From assembly GCA_963662515.1 (NCBI GenBank), contig OY759675.1, forward strand, positions 1,612,001 to 1,676,000: a DNA stretch of 64,000 nucleotides, written 5' to 3'. Positions 11,001-18,959 of the stretch are shown here, in pieces. The stretch is from JAFGDI01 sp963662515 (lineage in GTDB: Bacteria > Planctomycetota > Phycisphaerae > Sedimentisphaerales > SM23-30). The position numbers and the translations under genes are program-made. Position 1 is the stretch's first letter. Each line of letters begins with the position of its first letter. The notes beneath the pieces are model-generated. The model worked only from the letters and a program-made list of their open reading frames with translations, made no database searches and had not been told where the DNA came from.

Positions 11001-11481
11001 CGGCTTCTGTGGAGATAATACCGGTGATATAATCGGTAGCTATGCTATAGGAAATGTTAAAATTTATGGGGTAGGTGATGTTGGCGGTTTCTGTGGATAT
11101 AATTGTGGTAGTGTTTTTGAATGTTTCTGGGATCTGGTTACAAGTGGGAATTCTAATGGGGTTGGTTATGGACCATCCAGTGGCATTTCAGGCCTAAATA
11201 CTGCTGATATGCAAAATCAAAGCACCTTCATCACCGCTGGCTGGGATTTTTCAACTGCTGATGGCGATGCGGCGGACTGGCAGATGAAGGCGGGATGTTA
11301 TCCGTTGCTTGACTGGCAGGTAACAGATGGTGATGTTGCCGGGTCGGAAGCGGTTGATATGGAGGATCTGGAATATCTGGCGGCGAACTGGCTAAGTGAG
11401 GCTGTGGTTGCTGATATGGATGGTGATTCTGTACTGGATCTGGCTGATTTTGCTGTTCTGGCGGGTAACTGGCTGAAGTAG
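8083..11481 (+). CDS. Exported GLUG-repeat protein with PASTA and dockerin-like domains
   Basis: Large exported beta-helix protein (1132 aa from this start), probably displayed on or released from the cell surface. The start at 8083 is chosen because AAGGA lies 7 bases upstream and a clean signal peptide follows (MKKSYVCLVMLVLG, cleavage near residue 23); the longer TTG reading at 8062 would bury it. Order: first GLUG block with 8 repeats (about 25-350), a beta-sandwich segment (about 400-590), one PASTA domain (about 595-662), a second GLUG block with 9 repeats (about 670-1040), then two dockerin-like helices ending in AANWL and AGNWLK. Almost every repeat carries GGLCG and a second Cys in a CYATG-like motif, so the cysteines are regularly spaced. 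Function unknown. Confidence 0.85.
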   Translation: MKKSYVCLVMLVLGLLVDTVLSYSGGDGSAERPYQINSVDDLLQLGSTTTDYDKCFVMTADIDLADAGTVNKAVLASFTGKFNGNGKTISNLTISGPEEVGFFGKIGSGGEVFSLTLENVNVTGSYCCVGGLCGINYGAIDDCRVTGSVTGYSTEVGGLCGWNGRTISNCDTEVVVTGGEGSGGLCGKNHQGTITGCYSASTVNSYNAFAGGLCGLNESGASISRCYSAGEVNSQNLGHGYGGLVGKNESSTIIDSYSTCCVSGSGGIGGLCGYSFGIIRNCYATGSVSGDNNIGGLCGQSDGIVSNCYATGGVSGVYNIGGLCGYGYVDVENCFWDVNTSSIGNAGDSNYGATGLTTAAMQSRDTFVDAGWDLIGETANGTDDIWQMEGYPVFVPCGPTEAFEVHIGTAQYDSIFPLRTSRLDCRTQSIYTAEQVGHAGLIQSLSLDIVSAPGQTMNNFTIRLKHTQLNEYEFTPTSPAWESEGWTVVYQADQTIDHTGDFEFVFSTPFAYNGTDNLMVDISFNNEEFNSTNGSDGYCWSTSRADHVCRTVVCCANNEYGDPQTWSGSGMPIPDGIGLVPDISLIFSDGGNSEYSTVPDLAGLTQEQAESEVIAAGLSVGAITHEYSKTVVAYNVISQSLPAGNRVKKDRQINFVVSIGNSLPGSGWQYDPYIIDSLAGFKYFCENTDYWGQGVCVRLDTNIDLSGKTYYLAPIAGDFGFGNTYRGNFDGNSHVISNLAVSGYSSCGLFGSVDYANIYDLGLEDVNITGDYYVGGLCGNAFCSDITNCHVSGTISGSASGNYVGGLCGASQCCTIEGCYAEGVVICLSGTVGGLCGNGSNDWVTGCHTAVSVNGSDSVGGLYGEVTVSVITSCYATGNVKGTGGYTGGLCGSSQSNTIRKCYATGSVTGYSGIVGGLCGYNTFKIAECYATGDVTGNGCYFVGGLCGGNVNGEIFSCYATGSVTGNGSGEVGGFCGDNTGDIIGSYAIGNVKIYGVGDVGGFCGYNCGSVFECFWDLVTSGNSNGVGYGPSSGISGLNTADMQNQSTFITAGWDFSTADGDAADWQMKAGCYPLLDWQVTDGDVAGSEAVDMEDLEYLAANWLSEAVVADMDGDSVLDLADFAVLAGNWLK

Positions 11482-11593
11482 AGATATATGATAATATGCC
11501 ACGAGCGAGATATACGACAATATTTTCTTGTGGCATGCAAGATTCGTCTGCCCGGCCTATTCTGAGCTTGTCAGTAATTGTGAGTGTAAGTTC

Positions 11594-11667
11594 TGTCAGT
11601 TGCGGAGCCATTAATCAGGTCGCATAGCGACACCTGAGCTTATTTCTTATTTCTTGTTTCTTATTAC
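11594..11667. repeat. Dispersed palindromic repeat, half copy
   Basis: This segment runs: cagttgc, gagc, attaa, a short hairpin (gtcgcatagcgac), then gagcttatttcttatttc and a run of the same T-rich pattern ending ttattact. The same order of blocks is found at about 51594-51676, with a different hairpin (gttcgcc tcaa ggcgaac). It therefore looks like one half of a dispersed, non-autonomous repeat. No open reading frame crosses it. Confidence 0.6.
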
Positions 11668-11696
11668 TGTAACCGTGTGAATGGTTACAAATTCCA

Positions 11697-11749
11697 ATAA
11701 CAAAACAAAGCATATCCACTCATATTGGGGATATGCCTTGCTTTGTTAT
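11697..11749 (-). terminator. Stem-loop, likely terminator of the PI-PLC gene
   Basis: Two 21-base arms (11697-11717 and 11729-11749) pair with two exceptions. Those two positions are A/C mismatches on the plus strand but G-U wobbles on the minus strand, so the structure is best formed in the minus-strand transcript leaving the phospholipase gene. The 3' arm of that transcript is U-rich, although there is no long U-tract after it. Confidence 0.6.
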
Positions 11750-11791
11750 CGATCGTAGTAATGATGATTTTATGGCATTAATATGCCGGGG

Positions 11792-14113
11792 TTATTGGTT
11801 ATATATGTTGGCTATTTCCTCCGCGGAAAGTGGGTAGTTGAAGAGTTTAATCTCATCGATCGTACCTGTGGTATAGTTTATGCCGGTGTTTATGCGCCCG
11901 ATGCTGAGATTAGTCGGGCTGGTGCGTGGTCCGATAGGGCCATTAGCAGTAGCCTGCAAGACGCCATCGACATATACCTTCATCTGTCCGGTGTAGTTAT
12001 CTCTGGTGGCAACGCAATGATGCCAGGCGTTGTTATTTATAACCGTTGTTGACGAAATAGTAGTATCAGGGCTGCCCACGCCAAAGCCAAATTTATTACC
12101 TCTTACCACCGTTCCGAAGTCGGCAACAGAATTTGGCCTTTCGGCATCGACGAGTCCTTTCCCTTCCCACCAGCCGCCGGTACCGCCGGTAGAAGTGGTT
12201 TTTATCCACATGGCAATAGTGAAACTTTCGCTAATGCTCAGAGGTATCTGGGCATATTGGGTGCTGCCATTGAGCGAGAGGCCCTGGCCATTGCGTCCGG
12301 CAGCATACGAAGCCGCGGCCCCGGGTGCAGTACCGTGATTACTGTTAGAAGAGTCGAGCAGGTTATTCTCAAACCTGTACCAGGCGATGGCTTTTTTAGT
12401 TATCGGGCTATAGAGCAGTTGATATACATCAAGGGCACCATCGGTAAATCTTACCTCATCAATATAGCCATAGCCGCGGTCGCCATGCTGGGCATTATAC
12501 ATGCCGCGGCCAACAGTGAAATTACCTGCCAGCCAGTCTGCGCCGCTGCCAAGGCCAGGTGTCAGAGATGTATTACTGCTATTGCTTATGTCTGCCTGAG
12601 CGATTAACTGATAGCCATTTGTATTATTATGATTTAGCAGGTAGAGCAGCATTATTTTGCCGTCACTGATCGCTGCCAGCGAATACCAGGGTACATCGTC
12701 AGCATAAGGGGCTGAGCCGGTATTAAAAGGCTGGACAACATTATTGGCAGAGATCGCTTCATGCCATACCCCGGCAGAATCGCAGAATTTAAATGCTAAA
12801 GCGTTATTGGGTGTAGCCTGAATATACAGGGCAGCCAGTGAGGCATTTGATGAGCATTTGCCATAGCTGTCTCTGCCGATATAGGTACGATAGCTACCGC
12901 TTTGAAACTTAATTGTAGCTTCCAGAGTGAAGGCTGCCGGTGTCCAGCTACGCATGGTATCGTTACCGCAGAACATGCCGGGATAACTGCCGCTATTGCA
13001 GACGCTCAGGCTGTTAGTTTGAGCTGTGCGGGAAATAGTGGCTGTTGCAACTTCTGCCAGGCTGTTATACCCGGCTCCTCCGCCAGTTGCCCAGGTTGAC
13101 AGGTGATTGCCATTGCCTGAATAATCATTTATATCGGCACTATAGATGCCGGTCCCGGCCAAATGCTCGATCGCTTCACCTGCTATACCGTCTTCAAAAC
13201 GCCAATATGCCTTGGTGCTGGTAGCAGCAGGAATGAAATTATTGGTCTTATATATCTTTTCAGCTCTGACATCATTTACGAAATCCATCATGAGCATACC
13301 GAACCGCCCCGAAGGATTAGAATTGAAGTATGTTTCCAGACGGGGGTTAACATAGTTTGATACTGTGGTTATGCTGGGTATGCCCAGGAAAGAGGTATAA
13401 CCGCTGGTGAAGTTAACATAAAGCGTCCCGGCGTAACCGTTCTTTGCCTCATTGAGCATATTATTGACATCGGTCCATTTTTCTGAGCCGCTGCCATTGC
13501 TGTAATTATCCTGCACACGCATCGGAGCTACCCCGCCAATTGAGAAGGTGGTGTCATCGCCCCAACTTGTTGCCTCCAGACCGAGATTTGACACGCCGCC
13601 AAAGCGACGGAACAGGACGATCTTGCCGCGAACCTGTCCCAAAGCCGGTATTTTTGTGCCCATGTACCACAGGCCGGGGCTCTGATTGACATAGCTATTG
13701 AATGTCTCGACAAATGTGCGGGTATTGTTAGATGGGTTATATTCTTCTTTTACTGACATAATGATTGTTTCTGAGGGGTTAGCTGCCAGAAAACTGCTGC
13801 ACGCATTGAGTACATCGGTGAAGTTCATATTCTGATATACCTGTCCATGATGAATGGTAAAGGCATTGTCGATATGGCGGCATCTTATGTCAAGGGCACG
13901 AACGCCGATGGCCAGTTGCTCAGCAATAGTTAGATTCTGACATTTGGCCGTTCCTGCGATCGGCTCAAATCTGGCCCCGGAATCATGTGTGCCTGGAATA
14001 GACAACTGAGAGAGCAGGGCGGTATCTTTCAGATCCTGCATCCAGTTGTTATCTGCGGCAAAAGCTATATTGCTACATAGTAATACAAAAAGCAAGCGAA
14101 CAAATTCTTTCAT
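11792..14113 (-). CDS. Exported PI-PLC X-domain phospholipase fused to two LamG-like domains
   Basis: 773-residue exported enzyme. The signal peptide ends near residue 19 (NIAFA). Residues about 24-290 form a bacterial phosphatidylinositol-specific phospholipase C X domain: SIPGTHDS puts the first catalytic His at 43, and TIHHGQ puts the second near 88-89, the pair needed for acid/base cleavage of the glycerophosphodiester. Known relatives cleave phosphatidylinositol, but the true substrate here is not evident. Two concanavalin-like LamG modules follow (about 320-545 and 560-773); the second has the usual AWYRFENN start and EEIANIYNQ end. GAGAGG lies 7 bases before the ATG. It lacks the dockerin-like tail found on many neighbours. 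Likely a secreted lipid- or glycan-directed phosphodiesterase. Confidence 0.87.
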   Translation of the reverse strand: MKEFVRLLFVLLCSNIAFAADNNWMQDLKDTALLSQLSIPGTHDSGARFEPIAGTAKCQNLTIAEQLAIGVRALDIRCRHIDNAFTIHHGQVYQNMNFTDVLNACSSFLAANPSETIIMSVKEEYNPSNNTRTFVETFNSYVNQSPGLWYMGTKIPALGQVRGKIVLFRRFGGVSNLGLEATSWGDDTTFSIGGVAPMRVQDNYSNGSGSEKWTDVNNMLNEAKNGYAGTLYVNFTSGYTSFLGIPSITTVSNYVNPRLETYFNSNPSGRFGMLMMDFVNDVRAEKIYKTNNFIPAATSTKAYWRFEDGIAGEAIEHLAGTGIYSADINDYSGNGNHLSTWATGGGAGYNSLAEVATATISRTAQTNSLSVCNSGSYPGMFCGNDTMRSWTPAAFTLEATIKFQSGSYRTYIGRDSYGKCSSNASLAALYIQATPNNALAFKFCDSAGVWHEAISANNVVQPFNTGSAPYADDVPWYSLAAISDGKIMLLYLLNHNNTNGYQLIAQADISNSSNTSLTPGLGSGADWLAGNFTVGRGMYNAQHGDRGYGYIDEVRFTDGALDVYQLLYSPITKKAIAWYRFENNLLDSSNSNHGTAPGAAASYAAGRNGQGLSLNGSTQYAQIPLSISESFTIAMWIKTTSTGGTGGWWEGKGLVDAERPNSVADFGTVVRGNKFGFGVGSPDTTISSTTVINNNAWHHCVATRDNYTGQMKVYVDGVLQATANGPIGPRTSPTNLSIGRINTGINYTTGTIDEIKLFNYPLSAEEIANIYNQ

Positions 14114-14483
14114 ATCGGACCTCTCGAATTAAAAAATAGTGATACAGTTTAAGAATAAAACTACAGATCGATTTTTTATCACTAAAAGATTATGCGGTTT
14201 ATTCTATCCTGCAATGTACAAATAAGGCAATATGTTTTTCGTGAAAAAATATATAATGATCGTAATGGCAGATCTGACTGTTTAGCATTTTTGTCTGTAT
14301 TTGTTATGAAATAGCATTTATCTCAGTATTTACTGTATTGAGTGTTATTATTGTTTTATAGATTTATCCTAACTACGGCCCGTCTATTTCCATATTTATC
14401 GTTGACTTATCTCTGTTTTTCCTGTGAAATATAGTCTTAATTGATATTTTTTTAACGATTATGCAGATGAAGTAAGGAATATT
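14114..14483. other. A+T-rich divergent intergenic region
   Basis: 370 bp between the divergent phospholipase and oxidoreductase genes. It is strongly A+T-rich and has no plausible gene. A TTGACT at 14402-14407 resembles a -35 box for the rightward gene, but no convincing -10 box sits at the right distance. No repeat or recognised RNA motif was seen. Confidence 0.4.
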
Positions 14484-15530
14484 ATGTCAGGAAAAGTCAG
14501 GACAGCGGTGATCGGGGCCGGGCGTATGGGTAAGTTGCATACCCGGATCTACAGTCAGATGGAGCAGGTTGAGCTTATTGGTGTGGTTGATCGTGATAGT
14601 AAGCGGGCTGGCGAGATTGCCTGTGAATATGGCACTCAGGCTTTTGCCGATCTGGCTGAGGTGATCGACAAGGTTGACGCTGTTACGGTATCAGTGCCGA
14701 CCGAGCATCATTTTTCCGTCGCTAAGCCGTTTCTGGAAAAGGGCATAGCGGTTTTAGTGGAAAAGCCGCTGGCAGATTCGCTGCCAATAGCGCGTGAAAT
14801 GCTGGAATTGTCTCGCAAGAATAATTGCGTTTTGCAGGTGGGATATTCCGAACGGTTTAATCCGGTAGCTCAGGCCATGAAACGGCTTAATTTCAAGCCG
14901 CGGTTCATAGAATCTAACCGCATATCTCCTTTTACTTTCCGCTCAACCGATATTGGCGTGGTATTGGATATGATGATCCACGATATCGATATTATTCTCT
15001 CGCTGGCCAAATCGCCGATCAAGAGTGTCTCGGCCGCAGGGGTTAATGTTATTGGTAAGCATGAAGACATTGCAAATGTGCGGATTATTTTTGAGAGCGG
15101 CTGTGTTGCCAATATGACCGCTTCGCGTCTGGCTTTAAAAACCGAGCGAAAGGTGCGGGTTTTCAGTGAAGATGCTTATTTGTCACTCGACTATTTCAAA
15201 AAGACCGGCACAGTGATCAGTAAGGCCGCCAATATCGATATTTTGCAGGAAGTTCGCAAGCATCTTGATGATAATGGTGAGCTTAAGCTGACGGGTAATG
15301 ACTGGACAAATATGATCAATGTTGAAAGTCTCGATATTGATGATAAGGAGCCTCTGCGTATGGAGCAGGAGGCGTTTATAAAGGCTGTTCAGGAAAAGTC
15401 AAGACCAGAGGTATCAGCCGAAGATGCCGTACAAGCTATGGAGCTGGCAGCCCTTATTGGTGAAAAGATCCGCGAACATCGCTGGGACGATGGAACCAGT
15501 GCAGATATCGGTTCGATACATTGGAGGTAG
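14484..15530 (+). CDS. Gfo/Idh/MocA family NAD(P)-dependent oxidoreductase
   Basis: 348-residue cytoplasmic dehydrogenase of sugars or related compounds. The N-terminal Rossmann fold is clear (AVIGAGRMGKLH, residues 8-19), with an acidic residue after the second strand (VVDRD) suggesting NAD. The family signature EKPLA is at 94-98, containing the Lys expected in catalysis; residues from about 125 form the substrate-binding alpha/beta domain. Substrate cannot be told from sequence; family members include inositol dehydrogenases, glucose-fructose oxidoreductases and UDP-GlcNAc 3-dehydrogenases. AAGGA lies 6 bases before the ATG. The stop codon is unusual in lying inside the left end of a palindromic repeat element (15525-15666). 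Confidence 0.88.
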   Translation: MSGKVRTAVIGAGRMGKLHTRIYSQMEQVELIGVVDRDSKRAGEIACEYGTQAFADLAEVIDKVDAVTVSVPTEHHFSVAKPFLEKGIAVLVEKPLADSLPIAREMLELSRKNNCVLQVGYSERFNPVAQAMKRLNFKPRFIESNRISPFTFRSTDIGVVLDMMIHDIDIILSLAKSPIKSVSAAGVNVIGKHEDIANVRIIFESGCVANMTASRLALKTERKVRVFSEDAYLSLDYFKKTGTVISKAANIDILQEVRKHLDDNGELKLTGNDWTNMINVESLDIDDKEPLRMEQEAFIKAVQEKSRPEVSAEDAVQAMELAALIGEKIREHRWDDGTSADIGSIHWR

Positions 15531-15666
15531 CTCAAGCATCCCTGCTTGAGATTAAAAAGCTGGAAGATGGGAAAAAGTAAGCTTTGTGGCTTAATCGCAA
15601 AGGTATTATGAATGAAATTGTTTTTTGGAATGAAAAGAGTCACAAGCAGGGATGCTTGTGCTACCT
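15525..15666. repeat. 142-bp palindromic element with inverted ends (REPIN/MITE-like)
   Basis: The left end (15525-15551) and right end (15640-15666) are near-perfect reverse complements of about 27 bases, and each arm is itself a palindrome (caagcatccctgcttg on the left, its reverse complement on the right). About 88 bases of non-coding sequence lie between. This is the architecture of a REPIN, two REP palindromes in opposite orientation, or a miniature inverted-repeat element. The left end supplies the TAG stop of the oxidoreductase gene. Confidence 0.7.
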
Positions 15667-15875
15667 AAATAAGAGGATGACAAGCTCAAGCCCCTGGGAA
15701 CGCCGAGCCCCGCTCGGCCATTATCGGGTATAACTAACGAATTGCCCATACCCAAAATAGGGGAATAATTGTTTTTACCGTATAGAACACAAGTGGCTAT
15801 TCTGGCTTTTAATGAGTTTCGTTTGCCGAGCCCCCGACAAGTCGGGATTTGATTCTGCTCAGTGTTCCCAGATAG
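15531..15875. other. Repeat-rich intergenic region
   Basis: 345 bp between convergent genes. After the palindromic element it holds a hairpin gccgag/ctcggc (15702-15718) within the 15-base word gggaacgccgagccc (15696-15710), which recurs exactly at 62545-62559. A further hairpin of the type cccgac/gtcggg lies near 15830-15850. No gene is supported. Confidence 0.55.
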
Positions 15876-16637
15876 CTACCTGCTGTCCCTGAGCGTACAT
15901 AGTATCGAGGCAAATGCAATGGCAGCGGTTTCTATTCGCAGTATGGTATTGGTCATACGCACTTCCATGGCACCGGCGGTTTTGAATAGCTCGATCTCAT
16001 TATCAGTGAAGCCACCTTCCGGGCCGACCAAAGCTATATTGGCTTGGTCAGATTTGAATATCTGGGTAATATTCCCGGCTTGTGGTTCGGGTGAACCGAT
16101 AAGGAGATTAGCTTTGTGATAGTCATTTTTGATTATATTGAGCAATTCTTCTGGTTTAACAGGTGCGAATATCTCCGGCAGATGCAAATTATGGCTTTGT
16201 TTACCGGCCTGTACGATAATATTTTCATATCTTTCCAGAATTTTCTTTTCATTCCCAGGCTGCTTTACGGTTCGTTCACAGAGCAGGGGGTATAGTTTCG
16301 TTACCCCCAGCTCGGTACACTTGCTTACCAGCCATTCAAACCGGTCACTTTTAGCTACACTGGCGGCAATGATGATCGGGCATTGCATATTATCTGGGCA
16401 TACCTTTTCTATGTTTTCAAGTCTGACCTCGACCGAACCTTTGCTGATATCGACTATTTTACCTTGGGCCAGAGTGCCGTGACCGTCAAAAAACTCGATC
16501 TGATCGCCAATTTCCATACGCAAAACACGAGAAATATGTTTAGCTTCCTGATCTTCGATAATGATAGTATTGCTAGTTATAGGACTATAGTAAAATCTTT
16601 TTCTGTCTTTTATGCGGTTTTTATCGATTTTTCCCAA
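15876..16637 (-). CDS. rsmE: 16S rRNA (uracil-1498-N3)-methyltransferase RsmE
   Basis: SPOUT-class enzyme that methylates U1498 of 16S rRNA with S-adenosylmethionine; 253 aa, a normal length. An N-terminal PUA-like RNA-binding domain (about 15-85) precedes the knotted methyltransferase domain. Family landmarks: AASVAKSDRFEWLVSKCTELG, with the Glu-Leu-Gly expected in all members, NIIVQAGKQSHNLHLP, and the cofactor-binding knot ALVGPEGGFTDNE followed by LRIETAAIAFASIL. The start is TTG at 16637: AAGGA lies 7 bases upstream, while the nearby ATG is out of frame. It is convergent with the oxidoreductase gene and stands alone. Confidence 0.93.
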   Translation of the reverse strand: MGKIDKNRIKDRKRFYYSPITSNTIIIEDQEAKHISRVLRMEIGDQIEFFDGHGTLAQGKIVDISKGSVEVRLENIEKVCPDNMQCPIIIAASVAKSDRFEWLVSKCTELGVTKLYPLLCERTVKQPGNEKKILERYENIIVQAGKQSHNLHLPEIFAPVKPEELLNIIKNDYHKANLLIGSPEPQAGNITQIFKSDQANIALVGPEGGFTDNEIELFKTAGAMEVRMTNTILRIETAAIAFASILCTLRDSR

Positions 16638-16746
16638 TTTTTTTCCTTCATAATTTATAATGCAGCCAAATTAACCGATACATAATACCGTTGTATTGTG
16701 TATTTATACAAGCAGATTATAATTTGATAAATCGGAAAGATCAAAA

Positions 16747-18255
16747 ATGGCCGACGAGAAAAAGAATCTGAAGGATAATGCCGGTGGTATCCCCGACAAT
16801 ATCGATGAGTTACTGGAGAATGCCGGTAAGTCATTGGCCGAATTATCTGAAGAAGTGGGGCAGGAAAAGAAGCAGCAGGACAATATTGAGCTGGAAGACA
16901 ATTCTAAAGTCAGTGATGTTGACTCTATCTTGTCTAGTCTGGCAGCCGAGCTTGAAAATATTGGCGAGGAGATTGAAGAGGACAAGCCAGCACCAGTTGA
17001 GCCTGAAGCTACAGTCAAGGAGCAAGCCCCAGAGCCAGAGCTTGAACCTGCCGGATCTGCTGTAAGTGATAATGAACCTGAAGAAGCTGTTATTGAAAAC
17101 GCAGCCAGTGAAGAAGTTGAGGCCAGTTCAGAGCCTCAGCAATTAGCTGAAGCTGCTCAGGATAGTGCAAGTGTCAATGAGTTATTGAAAGATAATGATG
17201 ATGACCCTCTGGCGGAATTAGCCGCAGAGCTGGAAGCTATAAATGGTGGTTCTCTTAAAGACCTGGGAAATGATGATAGTGAGGAAGCCCCCGAACCAGC
17301 GGTAGATGTTCAAGCGGCGGTTTCTGAGCCTGCCCCGGCAGTTGCCGAGCCTCAGACAGATGGAGAAAATGAGTCTGTTGATGATATTCTGGCACGGTTA
17401 GCCCAGGAGATCAGTCAGGATGAAATAGAAAATAATGATAGCCAGCCTGCCGCTGCGTCGCTGTCAGCCGACAATCAGCAAGAAGTCAATAAGCCTGTAG
17501 AATCTGGTGAAGCTGTGGAAAAGCCTGAAGATGTGGATTCTCTGGGAACCCCTGCTGAAAATGTCGAGATGGATGACGAAATAGCAAAAATGTCTGCCGA
17601 TGTGCAAAAGGCAATGGAAGATTTCGAGACGGCGGCAGAGCAATCTGATTCGGCTTCTGAGAACGCAGAAGAACAGGTAAATGAGGACGAATTGGCCAGG
17701 CAGTTGAATGATCTTACAGAGACACTGTCAGAAGCTCATGAAGGTAAGATTTCGGAAGAAATCGACAAATCAGTAGAGGCGAGTATTCCAGATGAACCTG
17801 AGCCATCTGTTGAAGATGTGAAAAAGGCAATGCCACATGCCGAAGAGGTGTTAGATGCTCTGGACAGGCAGATGAAAGATCTAAATGCCCTGGTTACGGA
17901 GGAGACTAATGCCGGAGGGGCAGCAGGTGCTGATGTCTCAGCTGATGATAATATGGTTATGCAGGAGCTGGAGGATAAAACAGCCCCTGAAGTTAAGGGT
18001 AAAAAAGATAAGAAAGTATCAAAGGAAAAAGGTAAGCCAGAGGTTGAATTGCAATCCGAACCGGTGATTAAGCCGCGAACAGGTATGAATGTCGCCCAAA
18101 AAGCGGTAGTTACCAGTTTTGAGGCAGTTAATAAACCATTGGAAAAGGTAGTGCCAGTTACTATGAAAGATACGCTGGGGTTGGTAGCAATAATTACCCT
18201 GGCCGTTTCAATGGCGACATTGGGCTTTTGGCTGGTATTTGGCGGCGGTCAGTGA
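16747..18255 (+). CDS. Acidic, tail-anchored membrane protein of unknown function
   Basis: 502 residues, very rich in Glu, Asp, Ala, Ser and Pro and largely expected to be disordered, with no signal peptide. Residues about 390-445 become Lys-rich, and one hydrophobic segment near 477-498 (LGLVAIITLAVSMATLGFW) ends the protein, so it is probably a cytoplasmic tail-anchored protein. A short motif repeats along the chain: an acidic residue, Ile/Leu-Leu, two residues, Leu-Ala-x-Glu-Leu/Ile (for example DSILSSLAAELENI, DPLAELAAELEAI, DDILARLAQEIS). Such repeats in a disordered linker often bind a partner repeatedly, but that is inference. No database family is recognised. It is single, with a terminator-like hairpin after it. 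Confidence 0.75.
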   Translation: MADEKKNLKDNAGGIPDNIDELLENAGKSLAELSEEVGQEKKQQDNIELEDNSKVSDVDSILSSLAAELENIGEEIEEDKPAPVEPEATVKEQAPEPELEPAGSAVSDNEPEEAVIENAASEEVEASSEPQQLAEAAQDSASVNELLKDNDDDPLAELAAELEAINGGSLKDLGNDDSEEAPEPAVDVQAAVSEPAPAVAEPQTDGENESVDDILARLAQEISQDEIENNDSQPAAASLSADNQQEVNKPVESGEAVEKPEDVDSLGTPAENVEMDDEIAKMSADVQKAMEDFETAAEQSDSASENAEEQVNEDELARQLNDLTETLSEAHEGKISEEIDKSVEASIPDEPEPSVEDVKKAMPHAEEVLDALDRQMKDLNALVTEETNAGGAAGADVSADDNMVMQELEDKTAPEVKGKKDKKVSKEKGKPEVELQSEPVIKPRTGMNVAQKAVVTSFEAVNKPLEKVVPVTMKDTLGLVAIITLAVSMATLGFWLVFGGGQ

Positions 18256-18959
18256 CGATATGATATAATTACTCCGTATGAAATGAGATAGTGCCGGTTT
18301 GGTAAAGTAATTCCAGACCGGCATTTATATTTTAAATGTTCATAATATATCGCCATAACAGACTTACTTTTAAATAAAAAAAAGGCCCTGAGATTCAAGG
18401 GGTCTTAAAAGAGTCTGTTCATTTTCCCTTTTAAGAACTCTCAAACTCACTGGGCTTGAGGCGCGAATTTAGTTTTTTTGAAGCTGGTCGCAACTTTCGT
18501 CGCATCTCACTCTTCAACTAGATAGTGGCCGTATGTTTGAAATCGTCCCAGGAAAATTTAAATAAATGCGAAATAATCGTTAAATTGTGCGTAAGGTCCT
18601 GTGGTGAAATTGTTTACAATAAATGTGGTGTTTTTGTCGTTATCTGTTGATTCAGAAATCTGGTAGAAATAACAGGAGCTTTTTTCATACAGATTGTAAC
18701 AGTCTGTCAGGAAAGGGGAAATTTATTTGGTAATAAATATATTTTGTCAGATTTTATTTGGGGCCAATGTGTAATTTTGTTACAATAGGAGTATGTTGCC
18801 AGCCTGCTGAGATTCAGCTAAATATGGTTATCATGCCTTGCCTGAGGCATGAGGGATAGTTTCATTGTAAAACATAAAAAGAAGATTTGCCGGTATTTTT
18901 AACGGGAGCCTGAGTATTTGGAGTGTCCTGCCGGTAGATTGACGAAAGGTAAGTATATC
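18256..18959. other. Long intergenic region and leader of the third GLUG gene
   Basis: About 700 bp without a supported gene. It contains the terminator at 18293-18322; a long imperfect inverted repeat at about 18382-18457 (cttaaaag arms) followed by a T-run near 18473-18480, which could be a small RNA with its own terminator; and a promoter-like pair, TTGGGG at 18758-18763 and TACAAT at 18781-18786 (17-base spacer). The resulting leader of about 165 bases has a perfect hairpin, tcatgcct/aggcatga, at 18831-18852. No known riboswitch was recognised. Confidence 0.4.
18293..18322 (+). terminator. Terminator after the acidic protein gene
   Basis: Ten-base arms (gccggtttgg at 18293-18302, ccagaccggc at 18313-18322) pair fully with one U-G wobble on the plus strand. 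A T-rich stretch follows. It sits 38 bases after the stop codon of the acidic protein gene. Confidence 0.65.

Larger units (their letters stand above)
11482..11791. other. Convergent intergenic region with dispersed repeat and hairpin
   Basis: 310 bp between the ends of two convergent genes. It contains no gene. Positions 11594-11667 match the right half of a repeat near 51600-51676, and 11697-11749 form a long stem-loop; both are listed separately. A short palindrome GTAACC...GGTTAC lies between them, and a related perfect one (gtaaccgttaacggttac) occurs near 24583-24601. Confidence 0.5.

Noticed and set aside
8083..11481. GLUG coding repeats as DNA-level tandem repeats
   Set aside because: The periodicity is at protein level; the codons vary between units, so this is an old repeat protein and not a recent DNA expansion.
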